Positions 8,609 through 18,959 are shown, counted from the first letter of the stretch. The stretch is 64,000 nt of DNA from Nisaea nitritireducens (GCF_014904795.1 NZ_JACZFS010000010.1:1-64000), one strand, 5' to 3'. Numbers and translations are program-made. Notes: generated from the letters alone by a model not told the origin.

Positions 8609-9595
8609 GTGTCGAGGCTCGGCGAGTTCGAGCGTATTGCGCGTTTTTTCTCTCCCCTCGTCGAAGGTCAGAGCGACGCGCTCGGCCTGACTGACGATGC
8701 GGCACTGGTAACACCCCCACCCGGTAAGCGAATGGCCGTCACGGCGGATGCGCTGGTTGCGGGCGTTCATTTCCTGGAAGACGACCCGGCTGACCGGGTC
8801 GCGCGTAAAGCTCTCAGGGTCAATATCTCGGATCTTGCCGCCATGGGCGCTGAGCCTTATGGCTACACGATCACGCTGGCTCTGCCGCGCGGCATGGTGA
8901 ATGCGGAAGCGTGGATCGAGCAGTTTGCCCGAGGTCAGGCAAGCGATCATGCGGAATACGGCATCAGGTTACTGGGAGGGGACAGTGTTTCCACACCGGG
9001 ACCGTTGTCCATCTCAGTAACGGCATTCGGCTGGGTTCCCGCCGACCGGGTCTTGACGCGAGGCGGGGCACAGCCGGGCGACGATATTTATGTGTCGGGT
9101 ACCATCGGGGACTCTTTCCTCGGACTGGCTGTTCTGCAAGGCAAGGATTTCGACCTCGCGGAGGCTGATCACACAATTCTGGCTGACCGGTATCTGCTCC
9201 CGCAGCCGCGTCCGCAGCTTGGCCAGCGGCTGCTTGAGGTGGCCAGTGCCGGGCTCGATGTGTCGGATGGCTTGGTCCAGGATCTCGGACATATTTGCGA
9301 AGTCTCCGGGTGTGGTGCTGAAATCCGGCTGTCTCTGGTCCCGTTCTCCGGACTAGGGCAAAGACTTGTGCGTACCGGTGCCGTTCTTGCCGAGGATCTG
9401 GTGAGCGGCGGAGACGATTATGAGTTGCTGTTCACTGCTCCGGAAGCTGCGCGCGACACTGTCTCAGACATTGCAGGCCAGACCGGTTTCCCTTTGACCC
9501 GGATCGGAAAAATGCGCTCCGGCAGCGGTGTCGATGTCCTGGATGCAGCCGGAAAAATCATGGCACTGGACCGGCGGGGCTATACCCATGCCTGA
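8609..9595 (+). CDS. thiL: thiamine-monophosphate kinase
   Basis: Phosphorylates thiamine monophosphate to the active cofactor thiamine diphosphate, here the cofactor of the PDH E1 encoded at 33.5 kb. The 328-residue protein begins GEFERIARFF and has the metal/ATP-binding patterns DDAAL, ISDLAAMGA, LGGDSVS and SGGDDYELLF of the PurM/ThiL fold. It starts with GTG two bases after the nusB stop. Length and motif order are normal. Confidence 0.96.
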   Translation: MSRLGEFERIARFFSPLVEGQSDALGLTDDAALVTPPPGKRMAVTADALVAGVHFLEDDPADRVARKALRVNISDLAAMGAEPYGYTITLALPRGMVNAEAWIEQFARGQASDHAEYGIRLLGGDSVSTPGPLSISVTAFGWVPADRVLTRGGAQPGDDIYVSGTIGDSFLGLAVLQGKDFDLAEADHTILADRYLLPQPRPQLGQRLLEVASAGLDVSDGLVQDLGHICEVSGCGAEIRLSLVPFSGLGQRLVRTGAVLAEDLVSGGDDYELLFTAPEAARDTVSDIAGQTGFPLTRIGKMRSGSGVDVLDAAGKIMALDRRGYTHA

Positions 9596-9615
9596 CGCGC
9601 GGGTTAAATGAAGTC

Positions 9616-10089
9616 ATGAAAATCGTCGTCATCCTTGTCTTATTGCTCGTACTTGCCGGCGGCGGCGTGTTCGGCGTCTCCATGTTTGCCCCGGGATTGC
9701 TTCCGCCGATGGTGCTGGAAATGCTGGGCAAGGAAGTTCCTCCGGAGGAGGAAAAGGTCGAGAAACGTCCGGCTGTGACCGTGTTGGTCGACCTTGAGCC
9801 GTTGAGTATTCCGATTATCCGGGACGGTCAGGTGGATCGCTTTCTGGTTCTGCATCTGCTGATCGAGGTGCGTCCCGGTGCAGACTTTGAACTGATAAAT
9901 CAAAAGAAACTGCGGATCATTGATGCCATCCTGAAATATGTGCATGCGCTTTCCTCGCTTGAGATCAAGCCCGGGGTCAACGACCGGGGCTTCCTGAAAG
10001 AGCGTCTCCTGGCGAAAATTGAGGAGGTCGTTGGCGAAGGGATCGTTGTCGAGCTTCTGTTCCAGAACGTTTTCGAGCGGCCGCTCTAA
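9616..10089 (+). CDS. FliL-like membrane protein outside a flagellar operon
   Basis: A 157-residue protein with one N-terminal membrane segment (residues 3-25), a short linker rich in Pro/Glu and a periplasmic domain (about 50-157) resembling FliL: a VTVLVDLEPLSIPI strand, an LVLHLLIEV strand and a C-terminal helix ending VELLFQNVFERPL, comparable to the FliL C-terminus. FliL proteins sit at the flagellar stator and are stomatin-like. No other flagellar gene is near; it is joined to thiL with a 20-bp gap. The role is therefore uncertain: a stator-associated paralogue or an unrelated use of the fold. Confidence 0.65.
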   Translation: MKIVVILVLLLVLAGGGVFGVSMFAPGLLPPMVLEMLGKEVPPEEEKVEKRPAVTVLVDLEPLSIPIIRDGQVDRFLVLHLLIEVRPGADFELINQKKLRIIDAILKYVHALSSLEIKPGVNDRGFLKERLLAKIEEVVGEGIVVELLFQNVFERPL

Positions 10090-10180
10090 GGCTGAGCCGG
10101 TCTGTGCGTTTCCTCTGATCTGGTCGCTTTGCTGACGCCGTGCTACCAGTCGGTCCCCGTTTCTAAGAAATGCGAAAACC

Positions 10181-11380
10181 ATGACCAGCTCGGCTGTTGA
10201 AGATCGCGATCCGACGGTTCGCAATGTAGTGCTGTTGGCGATTTGCCAGGCGCTCGCCATGACCGGTATGTCGGTCAACATGACCGTGACGGCTCTCGTC
10301 GGCCAGCAGCTGGCATCCGATCCGGCCTGGTCTACGGTGCCGCTAGCCCTGCAATTCTCGGCAACGATGCTGACGACATTGCCGGCGTCTTTCCTGATGC
10401 GCCGTATCGGTCGCCGTTCCGGTTTCGCTCTTGGTATCTCCGTCGGCATCGTGGGCGCACTGACCGCGTTTTTCGGGATCTTCGAGAAGAGCTTCCTGAT
10501 CTTCACTGCCGGATCGATGATGATCGGGTGTTTTCAGGGCTTTGCCGTGTTCTACCGGCATGCCGCCGCGGATACTGCCAGTCCGGGGTTCCGAAGCAAG
10601 GCGATCTCTTTGGTTTTGGCCGGCGGAGTCTTTGCCGCGCTTGTCGGACCGGAGCTTTCGAAATGGTCCTATGACCTGTTCACGCCGGTGATCTATGCCG
10701 GTTGTTTCATCATCGTCGCCTGTGTCCAGGCACTGTCCTTCGCATTTCTCTATTTCGTCCGTATCCCGCCTGCGGCCAAGCCGGGTGTTGGCGTTCATGT
10801 CCGCCCGCTTTCCGTCATTGTCCGTCAGCCGACATTTCTGGTGGCTGCTATCGGCGCGATGATCGGCTACGGCGTCATGAGTTTCGTCATGACGGCGACG
10901 CCGCTTGCGATCATGGGATGCGGATATGAGTTCCGCGATGCGGCCTTTGTCATTCAGTGGCACGTTCTGGCTATGTATGCGCCATCCTTCTTCACGGGCT
11001 CATTGATCCAGCGATTCGGTGTCCGCCAGGTCATGCTGGCGGGAGCTGTCATTCTGACGGGGGCGGTTGGCGTTAATATCAGCGGCATTGAAATCGAGCG
11101 GTTTTGGCTCGGCCTCGTGCTGCTTGGTGTAGGCTGGAATTTCATGTTCGTAGGCGGCACGTCTTTGCTTGCGGAATGCCACACGCCTGAAGAGCGGGCA
11201 AAGGTACAAGGGCTGAACGATTTCCTAGTCTTTGGAACGGTTACGGCCTCATCCTTCGCGTCGGGTGCATTGCTGAATGCTTTTGGCTGGAACGCTGTAA
11301 ATTACGGCGTGCTTCCATTGCTGGGGCTGGCCACTTCAGTGATCGCGATTGCTCTCTGGCGGCTAAGGGCTAGCGCGTAA
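10181..11380 (+). CDS. MFS transporter, substrate unknown
   Basis: A 399-residue inner-membrane carrier with about 12 hydrophobic segments and the loop 2-3 motif variant MRRIGRRSG of the major facilitator superfamily. A cytoplasmic N-terminus of about 16 residues precedes the first helix (NVVLLAICQALAMTG). GGVFAALVGPELSKW in helix 5 resembles the antiporter motif C of drug-type carriers, and GTSLLAECHTPEERAKVQG occurs late in the protein. The substrate cannot be read from sequence. It is on the same strand as the thiL run, 91 bp downstream. Confidence 0.85.
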   Translation: MTSSAVEDRDPTVRNVVLLAICQALAMTGMSVNMTVTALVGQQLASDPAWSTVPLALQFSATMLTTLPASFLMRRIGRRSGFALGISVGIVGALTAFFGIFEKSFLIFTAGSMMIGCFQGFAVFYRHAAADTASPGFRSKAISLVLAGGVFAALVGPELSKWSYDLFTPVIYAGCFIIVACVQALSFAFLYFVRIPPAAKPGVGVHVRPLSVIVRQPTFLVAAIGAMIGYGVMSFVMTATPLAIMGCGYEFRDAAFVIQWHVLAMYAPSFFTGSLIQRFGVRQVMLAGAVILTGAVGVNISGIEIERFWLGLVLLGVGWNFMFVGGTSLLAECHTPEERAKVQGLNDFLVFGTVTASSFASGALLNAFGWNAVNYGVLPLLGLATSVIAIALWRLRASA

Positions 11381-11600
11381 ACATCGTAAATGTAATTGCG
11401 TATTCAGTTAGACTCGCTTTACAGCCTTAGATTTTTTGCTACGGTTTCAACCTCTTCGATAGGTGGGGGCGGGGACCGGCGAAATACTTTCCGCTGTCTG
11501 CCTTTTTCACCCTTCGATTTGATGTGCCAGCGGGAGCCCGGCGTAAAGACCGGGCCTTGCTGGGAGGAAATGTGCACAAGAGGAAAGAAGGGTTTCCGAT

Positions 11601-13697
11601 ATGAGCGGAACTTTGGCGTTTGTCGTCCTTTGCGGGGTGGCAGCCTTGCTCTATGGACTTTGGGCTATCCGGTCGGTATTGGCCGCGGATGCCGGGTCCG
11701 CACGGATGCAGGAAATTGCAGGCGCGATCCAGGAAGGCGCGGCGGCGTATCTTAACCGGCAATATACAACCATCGGCATCGTTGGAATCGTTGTCGCGGT
11801 CATTCTCGGGCTGACGCTTGGCATGACAGTCGCGGTTGGCTTCATCATCGGAGCTATCCTGTCCGGAGCCGCTGGTTACATCGGCATGCATGTCTCCGTG
11901 CGTGCCAATGTCCGGACAACACAGGCCGCCACCGTTGGCATGGCTCCGGCTCTTAACATAGCTTTCAAGTCCGGCGCGATTACCGGAATGCTTGTCGTCG
12001 GCCTCGGGCTGCTCGGCGTTGCCGGGTACTATGCGGTCCTGCTTAATTTCTACGATGCAGGAACGGAAGCAGGCCTCAGGCATATTTTGGAAGCACTTGT
12101 CGCTCTCAGTTTTGGCGCCTCGCTGATTTCCATCTTCGCCCGCCTTGGCGGCGGTATCTTCACCAAGGGAGCCGATGTCGGCGCTGACCTGGTCGGTAAG
12201 GTCGAGGCTGGTATCCCCGAGGACGATCCCCGGAACCCGGCCGTGATCGCTGATAATGTTGGCGACAATGTCGGCGACTGCGCGGGCATGGCGGCGGATC
12301 TGTTCGAGACCTACGCGGTGACCGTGGTGGCGACCATGCTGCTGGCGGCAATCTTCTTCACCGGCGAGGCCATGAGCCTGATGCTGACCTTCCCGCTCTT
12401 GATCGGCGCGGTCTGCATTCTGGCATCCGTGGTCGGTGCTTTCTTCGTCACGCTTGGACCCGACAAGAAGGTCATGAAGGCGCTTTATAAGGGCTTTATC
12501 GTCAGCGCCGTTCTGTCGGCGGTCCTGATTGGCGGCGTGATCAGCCAGACGCTTGGCTGGGACGCGGCGATGGTCATGAAGAACGGCCTGGAGGTAACCG
12601 GAAAAACGCTCTTCGGTTGCGCGATCGTTGGTCTTGTCGTCACTGGTCTCATTGTTTGGGTAACTGAGTATTACACGTCGACTGAATACCGTCCGGTGCG
12701 ATCAATCGCGAAATCCTCGGAAACGGGTCATGGTACCAATGTGATCCAGGGACTTGCGGTTTCCATGGAGGCCACGGCACTTCCGGCTCTGATTATCTCC
12801 GGCGGTATCATTGCGGCACACATGCTGGCCGGTGTCTTCGGCATTGGCATTGCGGCAACCACGATGCTGGCGCTTGCTGGCATGGTCGTTGCGCTCGATG
12901 CCTACGGTCCGGTGACGGACAATGCCGGCGGTATCGCGGAGATGGCGGACTTGCCACCTGAGGTGCGCGAGATCACGGATGCGCTGGACGCAGTCGGCAA
13001 TACTACCAAGGCAGTGACCAAGGGCTACGCGATCGGCTCCGCCGGTCTTGCAGCCCTGGTGTTGTTTGCGGCCTTCACCGAGGATCTGGCGCACTATTTC
13101 CCCGAACTGAACGTCAAGTTCGAGTTGCAGGATCCCTATGTCGTCGTTGGCCTCTTCATCGGTGGTCTGCTGCCGTACCTGTTCGGTGCGCTTGGCATGC
13201 AGGCGGTTGGCCGGGCTGGGGGAGCCGTGGTTGAAGAAGTACGGCGTCAGTTCCGCGAGCATCCGGGGATTATGAAGGGCACGGAAAAGCCTGAATATGG
13301 CCGGGCGGTCGACATGCTGACGAAAGCTGCAATCAGAGAAATGATCATCCCGTCGCTGCTGCCTGTGCTGGCTCCGGTCGTGGTCTACTTCGTGTTCAAT
13401 CTCATTGGCGGACAGGGCGCGGCCTTCACTGCGGTTGGCGCCATGCTGCTGGGGACCATCGTTACCGGGATCTTCGTCGCCATCTCCATGACTGCTGGTG
13501 GCGGTGCCTGGGACAATGCGAAGAAGTATATCGAGGACGGTAATCATGGCGGCAAGGGCTCGGAAGCCCACAAGGCCGCCGTGACGGGCGATACGGTCGG
13601 CGATCCTTACAAGGATACTGCCGGTCCTGCGGTGAATCCGATGATCAAGATTGCCAATATTGTGGCGCTGCTGCTGCTAGCGGCACTCGCCACCTGA
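11601..13697 (+). CDS. hppA: membrane-bound proton-pumping pyrophosphatase, K+-independent type
   Basis: A 698-residue integral membrane enzyme with about 16 helices that couples PPi hydrolysis to H+ export, sparing ATP in many Rhodospirillales. The substrate site reads [11 protein letters not shown] followed by [31 protein letters not shown], and a second acidic loop has [12 protein letters not shown]. The K+-dependence switch position reads GNTTKA, with Lys where K+-dependent enzymes have Ala, so this should be a K+-independent H+ pump. A 220-bp gap upstream holds no recognised signal. A strong hairpin follows the stop. Confidence 0.97.
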   Translation: MSGTLAFVVLCGVAALLYGLWAIRSVLAADAGSARMQEIAGAIQEGAAAYLNRQYTTIGIVGIVVAVILGLTLGMTVAVGFIIGAILSGAAGYIGMHVSVRANVRTTQAATVGMAPALNIAFKSGAITGMLVVGLGLLGVAGYYAVLLNFYDAGTEAGLRHILEALVALSFGASLISIFARLGGGIFTKGADVGADLVGKVEAGIPEDDPRNPAVIADNVGDNVGDCAGMAADLFETYAVTVVATMLLAAIFFTGEAMSLMLTFPLLIGAVCILASVVGAFFVTLGPDKKVMKALYKGFIVSAVLSAVLIGGVISQTLGWDAAMVMKNGLEVTGKTLFGCAIVGLVVTGLIVWVTEYYTSTEYRPVRSIAKSSETGHGTNVIQGLAVSMEATALPALIISGGIIAAHMLAGVFGIGIAATTMLALAGMVVALDAYGPVTDNAGGIAEMADLPPEVREITDALDAVGNTTKAVTKGYAIGSAGLAALVLFAAFTEDLAHYFPELNVKFELQDPYVVVGLFIGGLLPYLFGALGMQAVGRAGGAVVEEVRRQFREHPGIMKGTEKPEYGRAVDMLTKAAIREMIIPSLLPVLAPVVVYFVFNLIGGQGAAFTAVGAMLLGTIVTGIFVAISMTAGGGAWDNAKKYIEDGNHGGKGSEAHKAAVTGDTVGDPYKDTAGPAVNPMIKIANIVALLLLAALAT

Positions 13698-13720
13698 GGC
13701 TTCTAGGACGACATGAGACG

Positions 13721-13748
13721 CAAAGGCCCCGTTTCTGCGGGGCCTTTG
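13721..13748. terminator. bidirectional hairpin terminator between hppA and bamE
   Basis: A perfect 10-bp stem (13721-13730 with 13739-13748, CAAAGGCCCC/GGGGCCTTTG) and 8-nt loop sit between the convergent ends of hppA (13697) and bamE (13758). The T-tract is short on both sides, so efficiency is uncertain. Confidence 0.75.
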
Positions 13749-13757
13749 ACGTTTCAG

Positions 13758-14210
13758 CTATTGGTTCACTTCCTGGTTGAAGCGTCCGATATTGCCAAAC
13801 AGCTGCTGCAAAAACGAAATCTTCTGCCCGGCAGTTTCCGTCTGCCGGTTTACATATTCGATCTTCTTGCCGTCTTCCTTATTGAGCCGGCCGATGCTGT
13901 CGACGACGCCGGTTTCATCGAAGGCGATATAGATCACCCGTTGCTCAACGACTTCCTCGGCGAAGAAAGCTGTCTGCTCAGTATGCCTGGCGATATACAT
14001 CCAGGTTTCCTGGCCGTATTCACTTTCGGTCGAAGGGGAGCCGAGCAGAGCGAGCACACGCCCCTTGTCGCTCTTTCCCGGCTCAATGGCCGCGAGATTG
14101 TCTATATCGACCAGATTACCGTGAATCTCGACCCTGGGGGTGCAAGCCAGAAGCACCATAGCAATCAGGGGGAAGGCGAGTCCGGTGCGCCAGAACGGAA
14201 TGCGGCTCAC
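13758..14210 (-). CDS. bamE: outer membrane assembly lipoprotein BamE (SmpA/OmlA)
   Basis: A 150-residue lipoprotein of the BAM complex that helps insert beta-barrel proteins. The signal peptide ends in the lipobox LLAC (Cys23). The mature part has the family pattern LAAIEPGKSDKGRVLALLGSPS, an ETWMYIAR strand and the V-D-S-I-G-R turn. The start is GTG at 14210 with GGAG upstream. It is divergent from the CBP3-type chaperone gene, the usual alphaproteobacterial arrangement. Confidence 0.92.
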   Translation of the reverse strand: MSRIPFWRTGLAFPLIAMVLLACTPRVEIHGNLVDIDNLAAIEPGKSDKGRVLALLGSPSTESEYGQETWMYIARHTEQTAFFAEEVVEQRVIYIAFDETGVVDSIGRLNKEDGKKIEYVNRQTETAGQKISFLQQLFGNIGRFNQEVNQ

Positions 14211-14420
14211 TCACTGTCTCCGTTACGTCTCGTCATTGCCTGGGATAGCGCGCTGCCGTTAAATTTGCGCTTACGCTTGGGACGGCTGCGCTGCCCGGCA
14301 TTCTGGCGACAATTTGGGCACCGCAGGGGCCGAGGTCAACATTCCTCTTAGCCGACGTTGACGACGGAGGCCCGCACCGCCATTTTGCGGCCAATGCAAA
14401 CAAGAATTGGAAGTCTCTGC

Positions 14421-14960
14421 GTGTTCAGCAAGTTTTTTAAGCGCGATGAAGTCTCCGACGCAGCGACGGAAGCCTATCAGGCTATCATTCAGCAGGCGCG
14501 GCAGCCTGATTTCTATACCCGGTACGGCGTTCCCGACACTCTGGACGGGCGGTTTGATCTGCTGGTGCTGCACGCGGCGCTTGTTCTGCTCCGTTTGCAG
14601 CGGGACCGGGCCGAATCGGAACGCTTTTCGCAGGCATTGTTCGATACACTGTTCGTTGATCTTGACCAGTCCCTGCGGGAAATCGGCGTCAGCGACATGT
14701 CGGTCGGCAAGAAAGTGAAGCAGATGGGCAAGGCGTTCTACGGCCGGCTCGATGCTTATCGGCTTGGTCTTGCAGCGGCGGAGAGTGACGACGGCCAACA
14801 ACTTGCCGAAGCCCTGCATCGTAACCTGTACCGCGGCTTGCCCGAGGCAGAGCGTGAAAGCATAACCATGGCTGGCTATGTGCAGCGGCAGGCTGCGCAT
14901 CTTGATATGCTTTCCTCAACGGAAATTATATCCGGTAAGATAACCTTTGACGCGGCGTAA
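14421..14960 (+). CDS. ubiquinol-cytochrome c chaperone family protein (CBP3/UQCC1-like)
   Basis: A 179-residue protein of the CBP3 family, whose mitochondrial members assist cytochrome b/bc1 assembly. Family features are an N-terminal FSKFFKR, the segment ARQPDFYTRYGVPDTLDGRFDLLVLH, and DMSVGKKVKQMGKAFYGRLDAY. The GTG at 14421 is preferred because GGAAG lies 7 bp upstream and related proteins start here; the frame remains open to an ATG at 14358, which would add 21 residues. It precedes the DUF177 gene on the same strand, a conserved pairing in alphaproteobacteria. Confidence 0.88.
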   Translation: MFSKFFKRDEVSDAATEAYQAIIQQARQPDFYTRYGVPDTLDGRFDLLVLHAALVLLRLQRDRAESERFSQALFDTLFVDLDQSLREIGVSDMSVGKKVKQMGKAFYGRLDAYRLGLAAAESDDGQQLAEALHRNLYRGLPEAERESITMAGYVQRQAAHLDMLSSTEIISGKITFDAA

Positions 14961-15034
14961 ATCGCCGAGCCCGGATAGCCGTTCTCTTTGTAGGTCTTGA
15001 GGGGCGGCGTCCCGGAGCATATTGTGCGCGTCCC

Positions 15035-15592
15035 ATGGAAAACACACAGAACATAGAACTCTCCCGCCCGGTCCGAATTAAGGACCTGAAGAAACGGGTC
15101 ACACATATCGATATCGAAGCCTCGCCTGAGGAACTGCAAGCCTTGGCGACGCGCTTCGGGTTGCCTGGCATCTCGGAGCTCGGGGCCAAAGTGAAGGTCG
15201 AACGCTTGGCGCGTGATAGAGCTGTGCGCATCGAGGGCACGATTTCGGCACAGCTTTCTTATCGGTCCGTGGTTTCGCTCGAGCCGTTCGATGCCGTTAT
15301 CGAAGAATCTTTTTCGGAAATCCTGAGTGGCGAGGTGGCACTGGAAACGGATACGGAAATCGAACTCACACCGGATGACGAAAATATGGGGGTGATCGAG
15401 GACGGCGGGTTTGACCTGGGCGAGGTACTCTCCCAGAATTTAGCTCTGCTGCTAGAGGAGCATCCGAGAAAACCGGAAGAAACAGATGCCCCGGATGGTG
15501 TCATCTGGGCAGACAAGGATGCAGAGGAAGCAGAGCAAAACCCGTTCTTGGTCTTGTCCGAAATGCGGGACCGATTGCGGAATGGGGACTAA
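15035..15592 (+). CDS. DUF177 (YceD-like) protein
   Basis: A 185-residue acidic protein of the YceD/DUF177 family, which accompanies plsX or rpmF in most bacteria and is linked to 23S rRNA metabolism. It has an N-terminal SRPVRIKDL start, a variable middle, an LTPDDENMGVI stretch, and the C-terminal acidic half with GFDLGEVLSQNLALLLEEHP. A short rpmF (L32) gene often follows this family but is absent here. There is no membrane segment or signal. Confidence 0.88.
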   Translation: MENTQNIELSRPVRIKDLKKRVTHIDIEASPEELQALATRFGLPGISELGAKVKVERLARDRAVRIEGTISAQLSYRSVVSLEPFDAVIEESFSEILSGEVALETDTEIELTPDDENMGVIEDGGFDLGEVLSQNLALLLEEHPRKPEETDAPDGVIWADKDAEEAEQNPFLVLSEMRDRLRNGD

Positions 15593-15597
15593 AAATA

Positions 15598-15626
15598 TTG
15601 AATTTTTGTGAACCATTGCATATGAC
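15598..15626 (+). promoter_or_regulatory. candidate sigma-70 promoter for plsX-fabH
   Basis: TTGAAT (15598-15603), a 17-bp spacer and TATGAC (15621-15626), each 4/6 to consensus, lie in an AT-rich gap 109 bp before the plsX start. Confidence 0.4.
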
Positions 15627-15734
15627 CCTCGATCACCTGCCTTCCCGTGGAGCGTCTATGTGGAAGGTTAATTGCCGAGAGGTTTCGAAACGCGCCGTGT
15701 CGGCTGCGTCTTCAGCCCGGATGATGTCGAACAT

Positions 15735-16799
15735 ATGGTAGACGGTCCAACACTCGCCCTGGACGCCATGGGCGGCGATAACGCGCCTGATATTGTTGTT
15801 CGTGGAGCGGATATCGCTCTCGAGCGGTTGCCTGACCTCAAATTGATTTTGGTCGGCGACGAAGCAAAGGTGCGCCCGCTGATCGAGAAGACCAAACGGT
15901 TGCGCAACAGCAACTACACGCTGATCCATACGGACAAGGAAGTCGGTGCCTCGGAAAAACCGTCCGTGGCGCTGCGGTCTGGCCGGACGTCAAGCATGCG
16001 CATAGCGATCAACCAGGTCGCCGAAGGCGCGGCGAACGGGATCGTGTCCGCCGGCAATACCGGCGCGCTGATGGCCATGTCGAAATTCGTGCTCCGTATG
16101 TGTCCGGGCATCGAGCGACCGGCGATCGCGAGTTTCTTCCCGACCAAACGGGGCGAGACCTGCATGCTGGATCTCGGAGCCAATGTCGATTGCGATGCGG
16201 AGAACCTGTTCCAGTTTGCTCTGATGGGAGAGATCTTCTCCCGGATGGTCCTCGGCCTCAACAAGCCGACTGTCGGCCTGCTGAATGTCGGCAGTGAAGA
16301 GCAAAAAGGCAGCGAAGCAGTGCGCGGCGCGGCAGCCAAGCTGCGTGAGACCAAGTCGGAAAATTTCGAATATATCGGCTTTGTTGAAGGCGATGACATT
16401 ACGGCCGGAACAGTCGACGTGATCGTCACGGACGGGTTTTCCGGGAATATCGCGCTGAAGACAGCCGAAGGAACGTCGCGGATGATCACGCAGTTCCTGC
16501 GCGATGCGTTTCGCTCCTCCTGGTCTGCCCGTATTGGCTATCTGCTGTGCCGTGGTGCGCTGGAACAGATGCGCAAGCGGCTTGATCCCAGGCGTTACAA
16601 CGGCGCCGTTTTCCTCGGCCTGAATGGCATCAGTGTAAAGAGCCATGGCGGCACCGATGAGTTCGGTTTCGCCAACGCTGTTTGCGTGGCTGCCGATATG
16701 TGCCGTTATGACTTCCTGGACAAAGTAAAAGAAGAGATCGCGCTCTACGGAGATTCCGAAAGCGCGGCCCTGACACGCCAGACATCGGTAGCTTCATGA
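15735..16799 (+). CDS. plsX: phosphate acyltransferase PlsX
   Basis: Peripheral membrane enzyme of 354 residues that converts acyl-ACP to acyl-phosphate, the first step of the PlsX/PlsY route to phosphatidic acid. It opens with the family signature [13 protein letters not shown] and has [25 protein letters not shown] and [13 protein letters not shown]. The ATG at 15735 places the signature near residue 7 as in other PlsX; an upstream TTG at 15672 is less likely. The stop overlaps the fabH start (ATGA). Confidence 0.96.
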   Translation: MVDGPTLALDAMGGDNAPDIVVRGADIALERLPDLKLILVGDEAKVRPLIEKTKRLRNSNYTLIHTDKEVGASEKPSVALRSGRTSSMRIAINQVAEGAANGIVSAGNTGALMAMSKFVLRMCPGIERPAIASFFPTKRGETCMLDLGANVDCDAENLFQFALMGEIFSRMVLGLNKPTVGLLNVGSEEQKGSEAVRGAAAKLRETKSENFEYIGFVEGDDITAGTVDVIVTDGFSGNIALKTAEGTSRMITQFLRDAFRSSWSARIGYLLCRGALEQMRKRLDPRRYNGAVFLGLNGISVKSHGGTDEFGFANAVCVAADMCRYDFLDKVKEEIALYGDSESAALTRQTSVAS

Positions 16800-17782
16800 C
16801 CCTGAAAAAGTCTCTGCTGGTCGGCTGCGGCTCTTATTTGCCGCAGCGGATCGTGACGAATGACGAACTCTCCAAGACCGTTGATACCTCCGATGAGTGG
16901 ATTACGAAGCGGACAGGGATCAAGCAGCGTCATATTGCGGCGGATGATGAAACCACTTCCGACCTTGCGGTGAATGCCGCACGGGACGCGCTTCAGCGCG
17001 CCGAGATGACCATCGACGACATTGATCTGATTATCGTCGCGACCACGACACCAGACGATACCTTCCCGTCGACGGCAACGAAGGTGCAGGCCAAGCTCGG
17101 CATGGACCATGGCGCGGCTTTCGATTTACAGGCGGTGTGTGCCGGATTCATCTACGCGCTGGCGACGGCGGACAATTTCATCAAGGCGGGCCAGGCACGC
17201 GCTGTGCTGGTGATCGGTGCGGAGACTTTCAGCCGTATTCTCGACTGGGAAGACCGCACGACCTGCGTTCTCTTCGGCGACGGTGCCGGCGCCATCGTGC
17301 TGAGAGCGGCGGAAGACGGCGAGGCGAAAAGCGATTTCGGAGTGATGTCGACGCATCTGCACTCCGACGGCCGGCATCGCGACGTTCTCTATGTCGATGG
17401 CGGACCATCATCGAGCCAGACAGTCGGTCATGTTCGCATGGCAGGCCAGGAAGTGTTCAGGCATGCAGTTTCGAAACTGTCCGGCGTGATCGATGAGGCG
17501 CTTGCGGCTAACGGGCTGGACTCCGCGGCGGTTGACTGGCTGATCCCGCATCAGGCAAACAGCCGCATTATCAAGAGCATGGCGCAGAAAATGAAACTGC
17601 CGGAAGAGAAGGTCGTCTCGACGATCAGCCGGCATGCCAATACCTCGGCTGCTTCTGTGCCTCTCGCACTGACGGAAGCCGTCGTCGACGGTCGCGTGAA
17701 GAATGGCGATCTGGTGCTATTTGAAGCAATCGGCGGGGGGCTCGTGTGGGGCGCCGGACTGGTTCGAATCGGCACGCCGTGA
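16796..17782 (+). CDS. fabH: 3-oxoacyl-ACP synthase III (KAS III)
   Basis: Starts fatty acid synthesis by condensing acetyl-CoA with malonyl-ACP. The 328-residue thiolase-fold protein has the catalytic triad Cys (DLQAVCAGF, about residue 116), His ([10 protein letters not shown]) and Asn ([11 protein letters not shown]), plus the [12 protein letters not shown] signature. It overlaps plsX by 4 bp, so lipid initiation and phospholipid acylation genes are co-expressed. ihfA lies 243 bp downstream. Confidence 0.97.
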   Translation: MTLKKSLLVGCGSYLPQRIVTNDELSKTVDTSDEWITKRTGIKQRHIAADDETTSDLAVNAARDALQRAEMTIDDIDLIIVATTTPDDTFPSTATKVQAKLGMDHGAAFDLQAVCAGFIYALATADNFIKAGQARAVLVIGAETFSRILDWEDRTTCVLFGDGAGAIVLRAAEDGEAKSDFGVMSTHLHSDGRHRDVLYVDGGPSSSQTVGHVRMAGQEVFRHAVSKLSGVIDEALAANGLDSAAVDWLIPHQANSRIIKSMAQKMKLPEEKVVSTISRHANTSAASVPLALTEAVVDGRVKNGDLVLFEAIGGGLVWGAGLVRIGTP

Positions 17783-17972
17783 ATCCCGCATAGCGGTCTA
17801 TAATCTATCGGAAATTGTCTTGTCGAACGGTGTGGTTGATGCCGTAATTCACTGTCAAATCAGTGTGGTAGAGCCCGATTCGAAAACGCTTTCCCGCAGC
17901 ATGATTTTGGACTTCGTGCGGTTCGAAATTAGTTAAGAAAACCGCTCCAAATTCCTGTAATAAGTAGATTAA

Positions 17973-18001
17973 TTGACTGTCTCAAATTTCCACGATACTT
18001 T
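17973..18001 (+). promoter_or_regulatory. weak candidate promoter for ihfA
   Basis: TTGACT (17973-17978; 5/6) with either GATACT at 17994 (15-bp spacer) or TACTTT at 17996 (17-bp spacer), inside the AT-rich 243-bp gap before ihfA. The spacing is not ideal for the better -10. Confidence 0.3.
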
Positions 18002-18025
18002 GGACGCTCTAGGATGGGGGTGGCA

Positions 18026-18337
18026 ATGACTGGTAAGACGGTTACACGGGCTCAATTGAGCGAGGCAGTGTATCAGGAAGTCGGTCTTTCTCGTAATGAG
18101 TCTGCCGAGCTGGTTGAATCTGTTCTCGAGGAAATCGCGCAATCCTTGTCTCGCGACGAGGTGGTCAAGATCTCATCATTCGGTAGCTTTCTGGTCCGCC
18201 AGAAAGGGGAGCGTATCGGTCGAAATCCAAAGACCGGTGAGGAAGTTCCGATCCTGCCGCGTAAAGTGCTGGTCTTCAGGCCTTCCCACGTCCTCAAGAA
18301 TCGGATCAACGAAGGGCTTGGCGGCGACGCCGGGTGA
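18026..18337 (+). CDS. ihfA: integration host factor alpha subunit
   Basis: A 103-residue DNA-bending protein that works as a heterodimer with IhfB and assists sigma-54 activators such as NtrC. The HU/IHF fold is complete: [20 protein letters not shown], the strand VKISSFGSF, the DNA-minor-groove arm [12 protein letters not shown] and [13 protein letters not shown]. The ATG at 18026 has a purine-rich GGGGGTGG upstream; an ATG at 18014 would add four residues. It lies between fabH and the MerR gene as in other alphaproteobacteria. Confidence 0.95.
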   Translation: MTGKTVTRAQLSEAVYQEVGLSRNESAELVESVLEEIAQSLSRDEVVKISSFGSFLVRQKGERIGRNPKTGEEVPILPRKVLVFRPSHVLKNRINEGLGGDAG

Positions 18338-18357
18338 GTACGGAGGCATGACGCCTT

Positions 18358-18873
18358 ATGGCTATGCAGACCGACCATCAAAGCACTGGGACTCGTAGAA
18401 ACGGCAAGTCGGCTTCCGCTTTTCGTACGATCAGCGAGGTTGCCGACGATCTGGAAGTGCCGCCGCACGTCCTCCGTTTCTGGGAAACCAAGTTCTCGCA
18501 GGTGCGGCCGCTGAAACGCGGCGGCGGACGCCGCTATTATCGACCGGAAGATGTCGATCTGCTGCGACGCATCCGCACGTTGCTGTATCAAGATGGCTAC
18601 ACCATCAAGGGCGTCCAGAAGCTGCTTAAGGATGGCGGCGCCCGTGCAGCCCTCAGGCACGATGAAGGTGGCGAGTACGATCCGGAAATTCCGGGACCGT
18701 CCGCCGCACGTGCAGGCGAGGAAGCGGAACCTACCCTGCCGCTTGAAGCAGCTATTCAGGAAGCCTCAGAGGCGGAGTCAGCTCCGATCGGCACGGACGC
18801 ATTACAAGAGGTCCGGGTGGCTCTTGGTGAGCTGCAATCCTTGAAGAAAGCTCTCGACAAGGTGCGCCGTTAA
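18358..18873 (+). CDS. MerR family regulator downstream of ihfA
   Basis: A 171-residue MerR-type DNA-binding protein. The wHTH (about residues 22-92) reads [48 protein letters not shown] with [12 protein letters not shown] behind it. The C-terminal part is acidic, low-complexity and ends in a short helix, with no metal-binding cysteines. The pairing with ihfA and tRNA-Pro is conserved in alphaproteobacteria, but the ligand and targets are unknown. Confidence 0.9.
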   Translation: MAMQTDHQSTGTRRNGKSASAFRTISEVADDLEVPPHVLRFWETKFSQVRPLKRGGGRRYYRPEDVDLLRRIRTLLYQDGYTIKGVQKLLKDGGARAALRHDEGGEYDPEIPGPSAARAGEEAEPTLPLEAAIQEASEAESAPIGTDALQEVRVALGELQSLKKALDKVRR

Positions 18874-18959
18874 ACACGGACACGCTTGATGAACTGCGAG
18901 GATGCGAAGGCGCTTGCGTCCGGCTGTCCGACGGGCTAGAGAAACCCCTCCAGATCGGT

